Shown here: positions 1 to 7,776 of the stretch, one piece after another | Numbering within the stretch: position 1 is the first letter of the stretch | How the letters are laid out: every line of letters begins with the position of its first letter | Source: Krasilnikovia cinnamomea | Lineage (GTDB): Bacteria; Actinomycetota; Actinomycetes; Mycobacteriales; Micromonosporaceae | DNA: 64,000 bases | Assembly: GCF_004217545.1 (NCBI RefSeq) | Contig: NZ_SHKY01000001.1 | Coordinates: forward strand, 6,324,001-6,388,000 | Reading direction: 5' to 3' | Notes under the pieces: generated by a model | Told to the model about the DNA's origin: nothing | Databases searched by the model: none | Seen by the model: only the letters and a program-made list of their open reading frames with translations | Translations under genes and position numbers: made by a program

Positions 1-2
1 CG

Positions 3-698
3 TCCGGCAAGACGACGACGTCGATCGCGCTGTCCCGGCTGACCGGGATTCCCCGCACGTACGCCAAGACGATGCGGGAGATCCTGCCCGCGCTCCTGCC
101 CGGCCGGCGGCTGGAGGACTGCGGCATCCCGGAACTGCTGCAGCTCGGCATGGTGCGCTACGCCGAGCGTGCGGTCCACGAGAGCCATCTGCCGGACGGC
201 TTCATCTCCGACGGATCGTCGCTGCACGAGTGGGTGTACGGCCGGACGCGGGTGGCGGTCGGCCTGCACCCCGGCACCCGGCAGGACGGGGACGGCTTCC
301 GGTCGGAGACCGAACGCGCCTTCTTCGCCCAGGTCATCGACGCCATGGGCGCCGTCATGCGGCGGCACGCGCTGCAGACCTACGACGCGTTCGCCCACCT
401 GCCGATCGAGTTCCCGCTCGCCGCCGACGGGCACCGGCCCGTCTCCGAGGAGTTCCGGGCGAAGTCCGACCGGTTGCTGCTCGACACGCTGCGCCAGGCG
501 GGCATGCCGGTGTACATCATCGGGGGATCGCTGCCCGACCGGCTCAACGCCCTCGTGCGGACCTTCGACCTGCCGACGGTGATGCCGGTCGAGCGGGCCA
601 TCGGCCTCGCCCACGCCGAGATGAGCCGTCTGGACACCTCGGACGAGATGACCCGCCAGCGTACGGCGGCAGCCCCCGCACCGGAAGGACGCAAATGA
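3..698 (+). CDS. P-loop ATPase (AAA/NadR-like), 5' end cut by window
   Basis: The reading frame is open from base 3 and its first visible residues are SGKTTTS, the second half of a Walker A loop, so the true start lies a short way upstream of the window; 231 residues are visible. The layout (Walker A at the extreme N-terminus, then a mixed alpha/beta kinase-like fold with PVYIIGGSLPDRL near the end) resembles the NadR/AAA_28 group of small NTP-binding proteins, often annotated as ATP-binding protein or putative kinase. The substrate cannot be told. Its TGA overlaps the ATG of the next gene (ATGA, 695-698), which indicates translational coupling with the flavin oxidoreductase. Confidence is high that it is a real gene and moderate for the family. 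Confidence 0.75.
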   Translation, partial: SGKTTTSIALSRLTGIPRTYAKTMREILPALLPGRRLEDCGIPELLQLGMVRYAERAVHESHLPDGFISDGSSLHEWVYGRTRVAVGLHPGTRQDGDGFRSETERAFFAQVIDAMGAVMRRHALQTYDAFAHLPIEFPLAADGHRPVSEEFRAKSDRLLLDTLRQAGMPVYIIGGSLPDRLNALVRTFDLPTVMPVERAIGLAHAEMSRLDTSDEMTRQRTAAAPAPEGRK

Positions 699-1810
699 CC
701 ACTGCAGCGGTGGAGAACGCCCTGCTCACGACGTTCGACGTCGGCCGGCTCCGGTTGCGTAACCGGGTCGTCATGGCGCCCATGACCCGGGAGGCGTCGC
801 ACGACGGCACGCCGACACCCGCGATGATCGACTATTACGTGCGCCGGGCCGCCGGTGGCGTCGGACTGATCATCACGGAGGGCACGACCGTCGCGCACGA
901 GGCCGCCCGCAACCGGACCGGCATCCCCGTCTTCCACGGCGACGCCAACCTGCAGCGCTGGTCCGAGCTGGTCGCGGCCGTGCACGCCGAGGGCGCGGCG
1001 ATCGTGCCCCAGCTCTGGCACGTCGGCATGGACCGCAAGGTCGGCGACCCACCGGACCCGCTCGTGCACCCCGCCGGGCCCTCCGGCGTCGACCTGCACG
1101 GCGCCGTGGTCGCCGATCCGTTGAGCAGCGCGCAGATCGACGACATCGTCGCGGCGTTCGGCACCGCGGCGGGCGAGGCCCAGCGGCTCGGATTCGACGG
1201 CATCGAGCTGCACGGGGCACACGGCTACCTGATCGACCAGTTCCTCTGGTCACGTACCAACCGGCGGACGGACCAGTACGGCGGCGACATCGCCCGGCGG
1301 ACCCGCTTCGCGGCCGACGTCGTCCGGGCTTGCAGGTCGGCGGTGTCCTCCGACTTCCCCATCATCTTCCGGCTCTCGCAGTGGAAGATCACCGATTTCG
1401 ATGCCCGGCTGGCGGCCTCGCCGGCCGAACTCGAGGAGATCGTCTCCCCGCTGGCGGCCGCGGGAGTGGACGTGTTCCACTGCTCGACGCGCCGGTACTG
1501 GGAGCCCGCGTTCGAGGGATCGCCGTTGACGCTGGCCGGCTGGGTCCGCCACATCACGGGGCTGCCGACGATCGCGGTGGGGTCGGTGGGCCTGCGCGAC
1601 AGCGACTTCATCTCGACGCTGCTGACCGGCGCGGGGGCGGCAGTGGAGGGGCTCGCGCGGGTGGCGGAGTTCCTGAACCGTGGCGAGTTCGACCTCGTCT
1701 GCGTGGGTCGCGCGCTCATCTCCGACCCGGCGTGGGTCAACAAGATCGCGGCCGGGCGGCACGACGAGCTCGTCCCGTTCGACGCCGCCGATCTCGCCCG
1801 GCTGTACTGA
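695..1810 (+). CDS. NADH:flavin oxidoreductase, Old Yellow Enzyme family
   Basis: This 371-aa protein is a single-domain FMN TIM-barrel ene-reductase. The start LRNRVVMAPMTR, the substrate/FMN motif HGAHGYLIDQFLW followed by SRTNRRTDQYGG, and the late phosphate-binding region (VGRALISDP) are typical of the OYE family. Such enzymes reduce activated C=C bonds with NAD(P)H; the natural substrate is not evident. The ATG at 695 overlaps the upstream stop, which fixes the start and gives a length normal for the family. It is followed 48 bp later by a drug-type exporter, so the three genes probably form one rightward operon. It lacks the FeS/FAD C-terminal half of 2,4-dienoyl-CoA reductases. Confidence 0.9.
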   Translation: MTTAAVENALLTTFDVGRLRLRNRVVMAPMTREASHDGTPTPAMIDYYVRRAAGGVGLIITEGTTVAHEAARNRTGIPVFHGDANLQRWSELVAAVHAEGAAIVPQLWHVGMDRKVGDPPDPLVHPAGPSGVDLHGAVVADPLSSAQIDDIVAAFGTAAGEAQRLGFDGIELHGAHGYLIDQFLWSRTNRRTDQYGGDIARRTRFAADVVRACRSAVSSDFPIIFRLSQWKITDFDARLAASPAELEEIVSPLAAAGVDVFHCSTRRYWEPAFEGSPLTLAGWVRHITGLPTIAVGSVGLRDSDFISTLLTGAGAAVEGLARVAEFLNRGEFDLVCVGRALISDPAWVNKIAAGRHDELVPFDAADLARLY

Positions 1811-1858
1811 GGCACGCGACACCGATGCCCGACGGCATCCCGTACGACAGGAGGGTTG

Positions 1859-3274
1859 ATGTCCGTCGCCGACAGTGCCGCGACATCGCGTTCGGAACCG
1901 ACCGGGGCCCGTTCCGGGGACGGCGTCAAGATTCTGGCGCTGGCGATCGGATTCGTGATGGCCACCCTGGACGCCACCATCGTCACCGTGGCGGCCGTCG
2001 ACATCGCCGATGACATCGGGATGGGGGTGGCGGGCCTCACCTGGCTGATGGACGGCTACATCCTGTCGTTCGCGTCGCTGCTGCTGTTGTCGGGATCGCT
2101 GGCCGACCGGTTCGGGGCCCGGCGTACGTATCTGGCCGGGCTCGCCGTCTTCATCGTGGGCTCGACGATGTGCGGACTGGCCGGCGGCGGCACCTTCTTG
2201 ATCGTCTCTCGCATCGTCCAGGGTGCCGGTGCCGCGTTGTTCATGCCGAGCTCGCTGAGCCTGCTGGTGGGGGAGTTCCCGGAGCCACGGCGCCGGGCGA
2301 CCGTGCTCGGGCTCTGGACCGCCATCGTCTCGACCGCCTCGGGGCTGGGGCCGGCGATCGGCGGTGTGCTGGTGGGCACGCTCGGCTGGCGCAGCATCTT
2401 CCTCATCAACATCCCGTTCGGGATCGTCGGCGCCGTTCTCACGCTGCGACGGATCAGCCCTTCACCGCGGCGTCCCCGGTCGTTGAACCTGGCCAGCAAC
2501 GCCGCGGCCGCCGGTCTGGTGGCGGCCCTGTCGATCGCGCTCATCGAAGGCCCGCACCTGGGGTGGGGCTCGCCGCGGATGATCGCCCTGGGCGCGGTGG
2601 CGGTCATCGCGGCCGGCACGCTCATCCTGGTGGAACGCTCCGCCGCCGACCCGCTCATGCCGCGTTCCCTGCTGCACAACCCCGTGTTCGTCTCGGCCAC
2701 CGCGATCGGGTTTCTGTTGAACCTCGCGCTCTTCGGCTCGATCTTCATGCTCGGTGTGTTCATGCAACGGGCCTGGGGGCTGACGTCGATGACGGCGGGG
2801 GTGTGGCTGCTGCCCATGATGGCGGTGTTCGTCCTGGGCAACCTGACGTTCGCGCGTCTCGCGCGGCGGGTCGGCAGCCGTCGACCGGTGCTGGTCGCGC
2901 TTCCGCTGGCCGCGGCGTGCGTGGCGACGATGGTGACCATCTCCGCGTCGACGCCCTACGTGGTCCTCGCCGTGCTCGTCGGCGTCGCCAACTTCTGCGT
3001 CGGCGTGACCGTTCCCGCGCTGACCGCCACGCTCATGGAGGCGGCGGGCAGCCACGCCAACACGGCCGGCGCGCTGCTGAACGCCAACCGGCAGGTGGGG
3101 GCGCTGCTCGGGGTCGCGGCCGTGGGAACGGTGCTGGCCAGTGCGGGCGACTGGTACCGGGCGGCCTCGGTGGGGTTCGCCATCACCGCGCTGGCGTACG
3201 GCGCGGCCGGGGCCCTGGCCTGGCGCTTCACCCGGGGCGAAGCCACCGCTCGCCCCGCACCGGCCGCCAGGTAG
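1859..3274 (+). CDS. MFS transporter, DHA2 (EmrB/QacA-like) drug exporter
   Basis: This 471-aa polytopic inner-membrane protein has about 14 hydrophobic helices. MFS motif A is visible (GSLADRFGARR) after TM2 and a motif-C-like segment (GLGPAIGGVLVG) lies in TM5, as expected for proton-driven DHA2 antiporters. AGGAGG at 1849-1854 precedes tandem TTG-ATG codons; the ATG at 1859 is preferred because the TTG is too close to the Shine-Dalgarno. The family exports hydrophobic drugs or metabolites. It follows the OYE gene and converges with the response regulator 16 bp away. The substrate is not predictable. Confidence 0.9.
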   Translation: MSVADSAATSRSEPTGARSGDGVKILALAIGFVMATLDATIVTVAAVDIADDIGMGVAGLTWLMDGYILSFASLLLLSGSLADRFGARRTYLAGLAVFIVGSTMCGLAGGGTFLIVSRIVQGAGAALFMPSSLSLLVGEFPEPRRRATVLGLWTAIVSTASGLGPAIGGVLVGTLGWRSIFLINIPFGIVGAVLTLRRISPSPRRPRSLNLASNAAAAGLVAALSIALIEGPHLGWGSPRMIALGAVAVIAAGTLILVERSAADPLMPRSLLHNPVFVSATAIGFLLNLALFGSIFMLGVFMQRAWGLTSMTAGVWLLPMMAVFVLGNLTFARLARRVGSRRPVLVALPLAAACVATMVTISASTPYVVLAVLVGVANFCVGVTVPALTATLMEAAGSHANTAGALLNANRQVGALLGVAAVGTVLASAGDWYRAASVGFAITALAYGAAGALAWRFTRGEATARPAPAAR

Positions 3275-3290
3275 CCGTGCTGTCGCGCCG

Positions 3291-3977
3291 TCAACGGGCG
3301 CCCGCGCCGGCGACTTCGAGACGGTAGCCCACGCCGCGCACGGTGACGATCTGCGCGGTCGGCCCGATCTTTCCGCGCAGCGTTCCGACGTGCGTGTCGA
3401 GGGTGCGGCTCGCTCTCCTGCCCCGGGCGGCGGCGCTGCGGTCCTGCCAGACCCGGGTCATCAGCTCCTCGCGGGTGAACACCCGCTCCGGCTCGGTCGC
3501 CAGCAGGTGCAGCAGATCGAACTCCTTGGGCGTCAGCGGGACCGGTGATCCGGACACCTGCACCTGCCGGATCGAGGGTTCGATCCGGACGGCGCCCCGG
3601 TCGAGGACCGGCTGGCGGCCGGTGGCCGTCCGGGCGCGACGCATCACCGCTTCGATCCTCGCGACGAGCTCCCGGGCGCCGTACGGCTTGTTGATGCAGT
3701 CGTCGGCACCGGCCTGCAGGCCGCGCACCCGCTCGGTCTCCCCGCCGGTGGTCAGGCCGATCACCGGGGTGTCGCCCGCCGTTCGGATCGTCCGGCACAG
3801 GCAGAGCGGGTCGATGTCCGGCAGGTCGAGGTCGAGCAGAATGAGGTCGTGAAAGCGGAACGTCTCCAGCGCCTTCCATCCGCTGTCCACCACTTGCGCC
3901 TGGTAGCCGAGTAGACGCAGGCAGTCCACGAGTTGATCCGCCGCTCGCGGGTCATGTTCCACAGCCAACGCTTGCAT
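3291..3977 (-). CDS. OmpR-family two-component response regulator
   Basis: This 228-aa protein has an N-terminal receiver domain (residues about 1-115) and a C-terminal winged-helix DNA-binding domain (about 130-225). The phospho-acceptor Asp lies in LILLDLDLPD and the conserved Lys in INKPYG. The acidic pair after beta-1 is partly replaced (VEHDP instead of the usual DD/ED), so phosphorylation may be atypical. The C-terminal LTPKEFDLLHLLA and the VRGVGYRL end are classic OmpR/PhoB. No sensor kinase is adjacent. It lies 63 bp downstream of the ImmA/IrrE-like gene on the same strand, so it may be the last gene of the XRE unit. GGGGACGAG precedes the ATG. Confidence 0.88.
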   Translation of the reverse strand: MQALAVEHDPRAADQLVDCLRLLGYQAQVVDSGWKALETFRFHDLILLDLDLPDIDPLCLCRTIRTAGDTPVIGLTTGGETERVRGLQAGADDCINKPYGARELVARIEAVMRRARTATGRQPVLDRGAVRIEPSIRQVQVSGSPVPLTPKEFDLLHLLATEPERVFTREELMTRVWQDRSAAARGRRASRTLDTHVGTLRGKIGPTAQIVTVRGVGYRLEVAGAGAR

Positions 3978-4040
3978 TCTCGTCCCCGTACTGTTGCTTC
4001 GAATGTCGGTGAATGTGAGTGACCCGCCCGGGCCCGCCGC

Positions 4041-4544
4041 TCAGAGAAAGCCCAGTGCTTCTCCGAGATAGCGCTCCCTGGCCTCGGCGCCGTCGCCGTC
4101 CCACGATCGCGACCGGTCCAGCAGCATGGTCGCCACGAGCTCGGCCTCCTTCTCCTGCAGGTTCGTGTAGCTGGTGCGCATGAGCGCGCCGTGAATCACC
4201 TCGGGCCGGGTCAGGTCGCCACCGGTGAGCTCCTGCTCGTCGATGTCGATGTCCTGCAGGCGGTGACGGCACAGCATGTGGCCGATCTCGTGGAGAATGA
4301 TCTGTTCCTGGTGGTACTTGCTCGTCCGCTGTTCGAAGAAGATGTGGTCCGCCTGCGACGTGGCGATCCAGGCGCCGCAGGGGATCTCGCCGTCCACCCC
4401 GACCACCCGGTAGGGGTGCAGATAGATGCGCCGGGCGGACTGCGCGGCCAGTGCGTCGCACAGGGCCTTGGCGGAGAACGGCCGCGGCAGCTTGATGTCT
4501 CGCACGATCGAGTCGCAGTATTGGTGAAGCGTCCGGTCCAGCAC
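4041..4544 (-). CDS. ImmA/IrrE-type zinc metallopeptidase-like protein
   Basis: This 167-aa cytoplasmic protein carries the zinc motif HEIGHMLCRH (HExxH), preceded by the stretch IPCGAWIATSQADHIFF and followed by the helical EKEAELVATMLL containing a candidate third ligand. It matches the actinobacterial ImmA/IrrE family whose members sit next to XRE regulators and are sometimes labelled as a toxin component. ImmA-type proteins cleave or inactivate a partner repressor; that role here is inference. A longer frame reaches 4619, but GTG at 4544 has a strong GGAGGGGG upstream and begins where family homology begins (LDRTLHQYC). The XRE gene is 129 bp upstream. Confidence 0.82.
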   Translation of the reverse strand: MLDRTLHQYCDSIVRDIKLPRPFSAKALCDALAAQSARRIYLHPYRVVGVDGEIPCGAWIATSQADHIFFEQRTSKYHQEQIILHEIGHMLCRHRLQDIDIDEQELTGGDLTRPEVIHGALMRTSYTNLQEKEAELVATMLLDRSRSWDGDGAEARERYLGEALGFL

Positions 4545-4673
4545 TCCTGCCCCCTCCTGGACTCCCCCGAGTCTCGGCCGATCCGGCCAGGTGCGGGATC
4601 GATGATGGTCGTCCCGCACACCTGACTAGCTCCAAGTCGTCGCGTCCGTGCGTGGTGGTCGCCGGCCGACCCC

Positions 4674-5120
4674 TCAGTCTGGAGGGTCGGCGTCGAGTTT
4701 CTCAATCATCCGGGCATGCTCGATCATGCTGAGTATGGCCTTCTTGCTGTGGTCGGACAGTCCGTCGGAGCGCAGGGCGATCCGAACGACGTCTCTCGAC
4801 CGCAGTGCCGCGGCCAGCTGGTCGTCCGGCTCGGGGGCGTCCGCTTCGATGAAGTACGCCGGTGAGCGGCCGAAGAACTTGGCCAGGGCCTGCAGGTGGC
4901 TGCCGGTGGGGTTGTCCCGCACGCCGGTTCTCAACATCCACAGGTATCCGGTGGAGATGGATAGTCCCGTCTCCGCGCGGATGCGTTGCGCGATCACGGC
5001 ATTGCCGGGGGGCTTCTGGCCACTCCAGTACTCCAGGATCAGGGCGTTGAGCTTGTCGGCGAGCGTACGTGTCGGTGCCGGACCGGCGCCCGGATCACGT
5101 GCAGGCGAATGTTCGTCCAT
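4674..5120 (-). CDS. XRE-family (EspR-like) transcriptional regulator
   Basis: This 148-aa protein has an N-terminal XRE-type helix-turn-helix (ISTGYLWMLRTGVRDNPTG, then LQALAKFFGRSPAYF) and a C-terminal helical segment with RSDGLSDHSKKAILSMIEHAR, the arrangement of mycobacterial EspR, a nucleoid-associated dimeric regulator. The frame runs to an ATG at 5201, but a TTGACA-17-TTTGCT promoter occupies 5158-5130 on this strand, so the ATG at 5120 is the more likely start and the mRNA would be nearly leaderless. It is followed by the ImmA/IrrE-like gene and diverges from the NADP-oxidoreductase/MAB_1171c unit; see the shared promoter element. Confidence 0.82.
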   Translation of the reverse strand: MDEHSPARDPGAGPAPTRTLADKLNALILEYWSGQKPPGNAVIAQRIRAETGLSISTGYLWMLRTGVRDNPTGSHLQALAKFFGRSPAYFIEADAPEPDDQLAAALRSRDVVRIALRSDGLSDHSKKAILSMIEHARMIEKLDADPPD

Positions 5121-5129
5121 AGGACGATT

Positions 5130-5169
5130 AGCAAATCGGACGATGGCCAGAGTGTCAACTAGCGTGAAC
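5130..5169 (-). promoter_or_regulatory. Promoter and candidate operator of the XRE unit
   Basis: On the minus strand there is TTGACA (5158-5153), a 17-nt spacer and TTTGCT (5135-5130), ten bases before the ATG at 5120. The -35 is embedded in GTTCACG-C-TAGTTGAC (5169-5154). The same two half-elements recur, with a 4-nt instead of a 1-nt gap, at the rightward promoter at 5305. The position and repetition suggest an autoregulatory XRE site; binding itself is inference. Confidence 0.55.
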
Positions 5170-5304
5170 AAGGCAACAGCGTCGAGCGTCGATTCGTCCA
5201 TATCGGATGGCCGGGGAAGCGGTACAAATGCGGCCTAAACCGGACTGAGATCAACGGGCTCGGGCGCTGCGTGCTCTGCTGTGGAGTGCGGCGCGGGCCG
5301 TTCT

Positions 5305-5348
5305 GTTCACGACAGTAGTTGACGGGCCTTCGTGGGTGGTGCCATGCT
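5305..5348 (+). promoter_or_regulatory. Matching rightward promoter/operator element
   Basis: GTTCACG-ACAG-TAGTTGAC spans 5305-5323. It supplies a -35-like TTGACG (5319-5324), and an 18-nt spacer leads to CATGCT (5343-5348), a weak -10. It mirrors the element in front of the XRE gene, facing the opposite way about 135 bp off. It could drive the NADP-oxidoreductase and MAB_1171c genes through a leader of roughly 260 nt. Confidence 0.45.
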
Positions 5349-5609
5349 CACTCGCGACAGGTCGACGTCCGCCGATCAACCGCGGGACGGCCCTTCACTG
5401 CTGTTTCGGGTGGTGCCAACGGGGAACAGCGTCTGACTTCCTGACGCTGGGGGCCACTCGGGACACAGTGGAGACACTTTCACCGGTGCGTGCGGGAGTC
5501 GCTACGCAGACCGCCGGTCGTGACGAGCGACTCATACCGGCCGCCCGTCGGCGTGTACGCCTCTGGTAGGTTCGCCACCATCAGGCGACCGGGCGGTGGG
5601 ATTGCGCGA

Positions 5610-6248
5610 ATGGACATGGCAGACAGGATCGCGGTAGTCGGCTATGGAGCCATCGGCCGAGCGCTGACCGCGCACTGGCACGAGGCCGGACGCGACATCG
5701 TCGTGGGGAGCCGAAATCCCGATCTTCTCAAGTCGGCGGACGTTCCGGTCGGCGTGCCGTGCGTGGACTGGCGTTCCGCGGTGGAGCGCGCGACCGTGGT
5801 CGTGCTGGCCGTCCCGCATCCGGCCGTCGCGGACATCGTCGCCGGCTGGCCCACCGGCGCCACGGATCGCATCGTCGTCGATCCCACCAACCCGGTCGGA
5901 CTCTCCGCGGACGGGCGGATCGTGTCGAGCCTCGACGGTGCCGGCACCGTCGGCTCCCGGCTGGCGTCGTCGCTGCCCTCGGCGCGCGTGGTTCGCGCGT
6001 TCACCCACGTGATGGACGAACTGCTCGTGTCCCGTGGCCGGCGGCAGCCCGGCATGTGGGCGGTGGCGGTGGCCGGCGACGACGCGGCGGCCAAGGCGGT
6101 CGTCGGTGACCTGGTCACGGCCACCGGCTTCGTGCCGGTCGACATCGGCGGCCTGGCCGCCTCGGCCCCGCTCGACCCCGGTGGAGCACTCTTCCCGCAG
6201 ATGTTCACCGTGGCCGACATGCGGCGCAGGCTCGCCGAGAGTGCCTGA
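5610..6248 (+). CDS. NADP-binding oxidoreductase, F420-dependent NADP reductase-like
   Basis: This 212-aa protein starts with a Rossmann nucleotide-binding motif (IAVVGYGAIGRALTAHW) and continues with VVGSRNPD, VVLAVPHPAVADI and DPTNPVG, the pattern of the NADP oxidoreductase/F420-dependent family (Fno-like, related to NpdG and 6PGDH-type folds). Members transfer hydride between NADP(H) and coenzyme F420 or reduce ketoacids; which one applies here is not certain. The start chosen is the ATG at 5610 (another ATG at 5616); the frame opens earlier but without homology. It is followed after 42 bp by the MAB_1171c-type gene. Confidence 0.78.
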   Translation: MDMADRIAVVGYGAIGRALTAHWHEAGRDIVVGSRNPDLLKSADVPVGVPCVDWRSAVERATVVVLAVPHPAVADIVAGWPTGATDRIVVDPTNPVGLSADGRIVSSLDGAGTVGSRLASSLPSARVVRAFTHVMDELLVSRGRRQPGMWAVAVAGDDAAAKAVVGDLVTATGFVPVDIGGLAASAPLDPGGALFPQMFTVADMRRRLAESA

Positions 6249-6290
6249 AAGCCCTCGCCGCGCGGCTGGCGATCCGGCGGAGATCCTCTC

Positions 6291-7487
6291 GTGACGACTC
6301 AACAGACCATCAGGCTGATTCTGCTCGTGGTGAGCTGGGCCGCTCTGATCGTGCGCTCCCGGGCCGTGCTGTCGGCGCGTCAGCGCCCCATGTGGCTGGC
6401 CCTGCTCGCGCTGGCGATCGAGATCGCGCTGCTCCAGCGGCCCGTCGCGGAGGTGGTCACCCGCGCCAGTGGCGTGCCGAACCTGGACGCCTTCATCGGC
6501 GGCTTCTGCCACGTCGCCATGATGACGATCCTGTGGACCGTGGCGAGCACGAGCCCGTCCGGCCCGCCGTCCCGGCGGGGGAGCCGCTTCCGTTTCTGGT
6601 TCACCACCCTGACCGTGGTGACGATGCTGGTCAGTGAGGTGGTCTCCACCCTGATCGCCGAGTCGACCCGCCACCGGGCGCTGCCCGTGACGGTGGCCCG
6701 CAGCGTCATCACCATCGGGTGGCTCGCCTATCTGCTGTTCGTCGCGGTCGCCTCCGTGGACTGCACGCGGCGGTTGTGGCGACACCAGAAGGCGACGCGA
6801 TTCGGCGCCCTCAGACTCGCCATCACGCTGCTCTGTATCGGCACGACCGCGAGCGTGGTCTACGTCGTGGGCCGTACCGTCACCATCGTGGACGGCTCGC
6901 ATCCGGGCTCGCCCAGCGCCCTGCTGGTCATGTACGCCTCCTCGACGTACTTTCTCTGCTTCGTGTTCGGCTGCGCGATCGTGGTGGTGGCGCCGATCGT
7001 CGCCGGCGCGCGGGCCTGGTGGCAGCGCTGCCGCCTCTTCCATCTCTGGCACAGCCTGACGGAGGCGGTGCCGGGTGTCGTCCTGGAGCAGAGCCCGTCG
7101 ATCGGCCGCGACCTGCTGCGGACCAGACGCAACGCCGTGCGACTGCAGCGGCGGGTCATCGAGATCCGGGATGCCGCGATAACCCTGCGGGAATGGATCA
7201 CTCCGGAGCAGTTCGCCACGGTGACCGCCGAGGTGGCCGCGAGCGGACTGTCCGGGATGGAGGCGAGCGCCACCGTCACGGCCCGGTGCCTCGCGCTGGG
7301 CCGCAGGGCGAAGCTCGCGGGCGAGGAACGCTCCACCGACGTGCCCGACATCGCCACCAGCGGCGGCGCGGACCTCGACAGTGAGCTGCGGTGGTTGACG
7401 GCCGTGCGGGACGCCTACCGGGCCGCCGCCCCGCCGCCCTCGGGTGACCGGCGCGCCCCCGCGATGGACGGCGAGGGGCTGGCGTAG
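6291..7487 (+). CDS. MAB_1171c-family putative transporter (7 TM plus DUF6545-like tail)
   Basis: This 398-aa protein has about seven transmembrane helices in residues 5-240 (LILLVVSWAALIV, WLALLALAIEIALL, HVAMMTILWTVAS, LTVVTMLVSEVVS and others), then a cytoplasmic helical tail (WQRCRLFHLWHSLTEAVPG to LTAVRDAYRAA) typical of the MAB_1171c/DUF6545 group. Members of this actinobacterial family repeatedly sit beside XRE regulators and ImmA/IrrE proteins; the function is unknown and 'transporter' is only a label. GTG at 6291 follows GGCGGAGATC. The charged tail after the helices looks like a signalling or partner-binding part rather than a transporter domain. Confidence 0.8.
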   Translation: MTTQQTIRLILLVVSWAALIVRSRAVLSARQRPMWLALLALAIEIALLQRPVAEVVTRASGVPNLDAFIGGFCHVAMMTILWTVASTSPSGPPSRRGSRFRFWFTTLTVVTMLVSEVVSTLIAESTRHRALPVTVARSVITIGWLAYLLFVAVASVDCTRRLWRHQKATRFGALRLAITLLCIGTTASVVYVVGRTVTIVDGSHPGSPSALLVMYASSTYFLCFVFGCAIVVVAPIVAGARAWWQRCRLFHLWHSLTEAVPGVVLEQSPSIGRDLLRTRRNAVRLQRRVIEIRDAAITLREWITPEQFATVTAEVAASGLSGMEASATVTARCLALGRRAKLAGEERSTDVPDIATSGGADLDSELRWLTAVRDAYRAAAPPPSGDRRAPAMDGEGLA

Positions 7488-7572
7488 GGCGAACCCGGCC
7501 GGGTGGTGGCCCGGGGCCCCACGCCAGCCTGGAGTGGTCGCCACTCGGGGAAGGTCGTCGGCCGGGAAGGGC

Positions 7573-7776
7573 TCAACGGTGCAGAAGGCGGGGCAGCCGT
7601 CGCTTGCGGGCCGATCGCGACTTCGCCGCGCGGCGGCCGAGGAGCACGGCGGCCACGGCGCCCGCCAGGGCGAGGACGCCCGCCGCCGGTGCGGGGTGGT
7701 TGCGGACGGCCCGCTGCGCCTGCCGTGCCCGCCGCGGTGCCTGCGCGCGCAGGCCGGAGACGGTTCCGTTCTTCAT
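7573..7776 (-). CDS. Small single-pass membrane protein, last gene of partner-switch operon
   Basis: This 67-aa basic protein has one hydrophobic helix (PAAGVLALAGAVAAVLLG) flanked by Arg/Lys-rich ends. Its ATG at 7776 overlaps the stop of the B12-binding protein gene (ATGA) and a GGGAGG lies upstream, so it is translated with the operon. It resembles the short actinobacterial DUF3618-like proteins only loosely; no function can be assigned. The position suggests a membrane-anchoring or accessory role for the signalling module. Confidence 0.6.
   Translation of the reverse strand: MKNGTVSGLRAQAPRRARQAQRAVRNHPAPAAGVLALAGAVAAVLLGRRAAKSRSARKRRLPRLLHR

Larger units (their letters stand above)
5121..5609. 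other. Divergent intergenic region
   Basis: About 490 bp lie between the XRE start and the NADP-oxidoreductase start. The region holds the two facing promoter elements described separately. Short frames occur (for example 5336-5569, 77 codons), but none has a convincing ribosome-binding site or recognisable product. The last 250 bp show no clear hairpin or riboswitch-like structure that I can identify. Confidence 0.5.

Noticed and set aside
5336..5569. 77-codon frame in the XRE/MAB_1171c intergenic region
   Set aside because: There is no Shine-Dalgarno and no recognisable product, and it overlaps the promoter region.
7488..7572. Imperfect hairpin between the MAB_1171c gene and the small membrane protein gene
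   Set aside because: The stem is interrupted and not clearly above background for this GC content, so it is not listed as a terminator.
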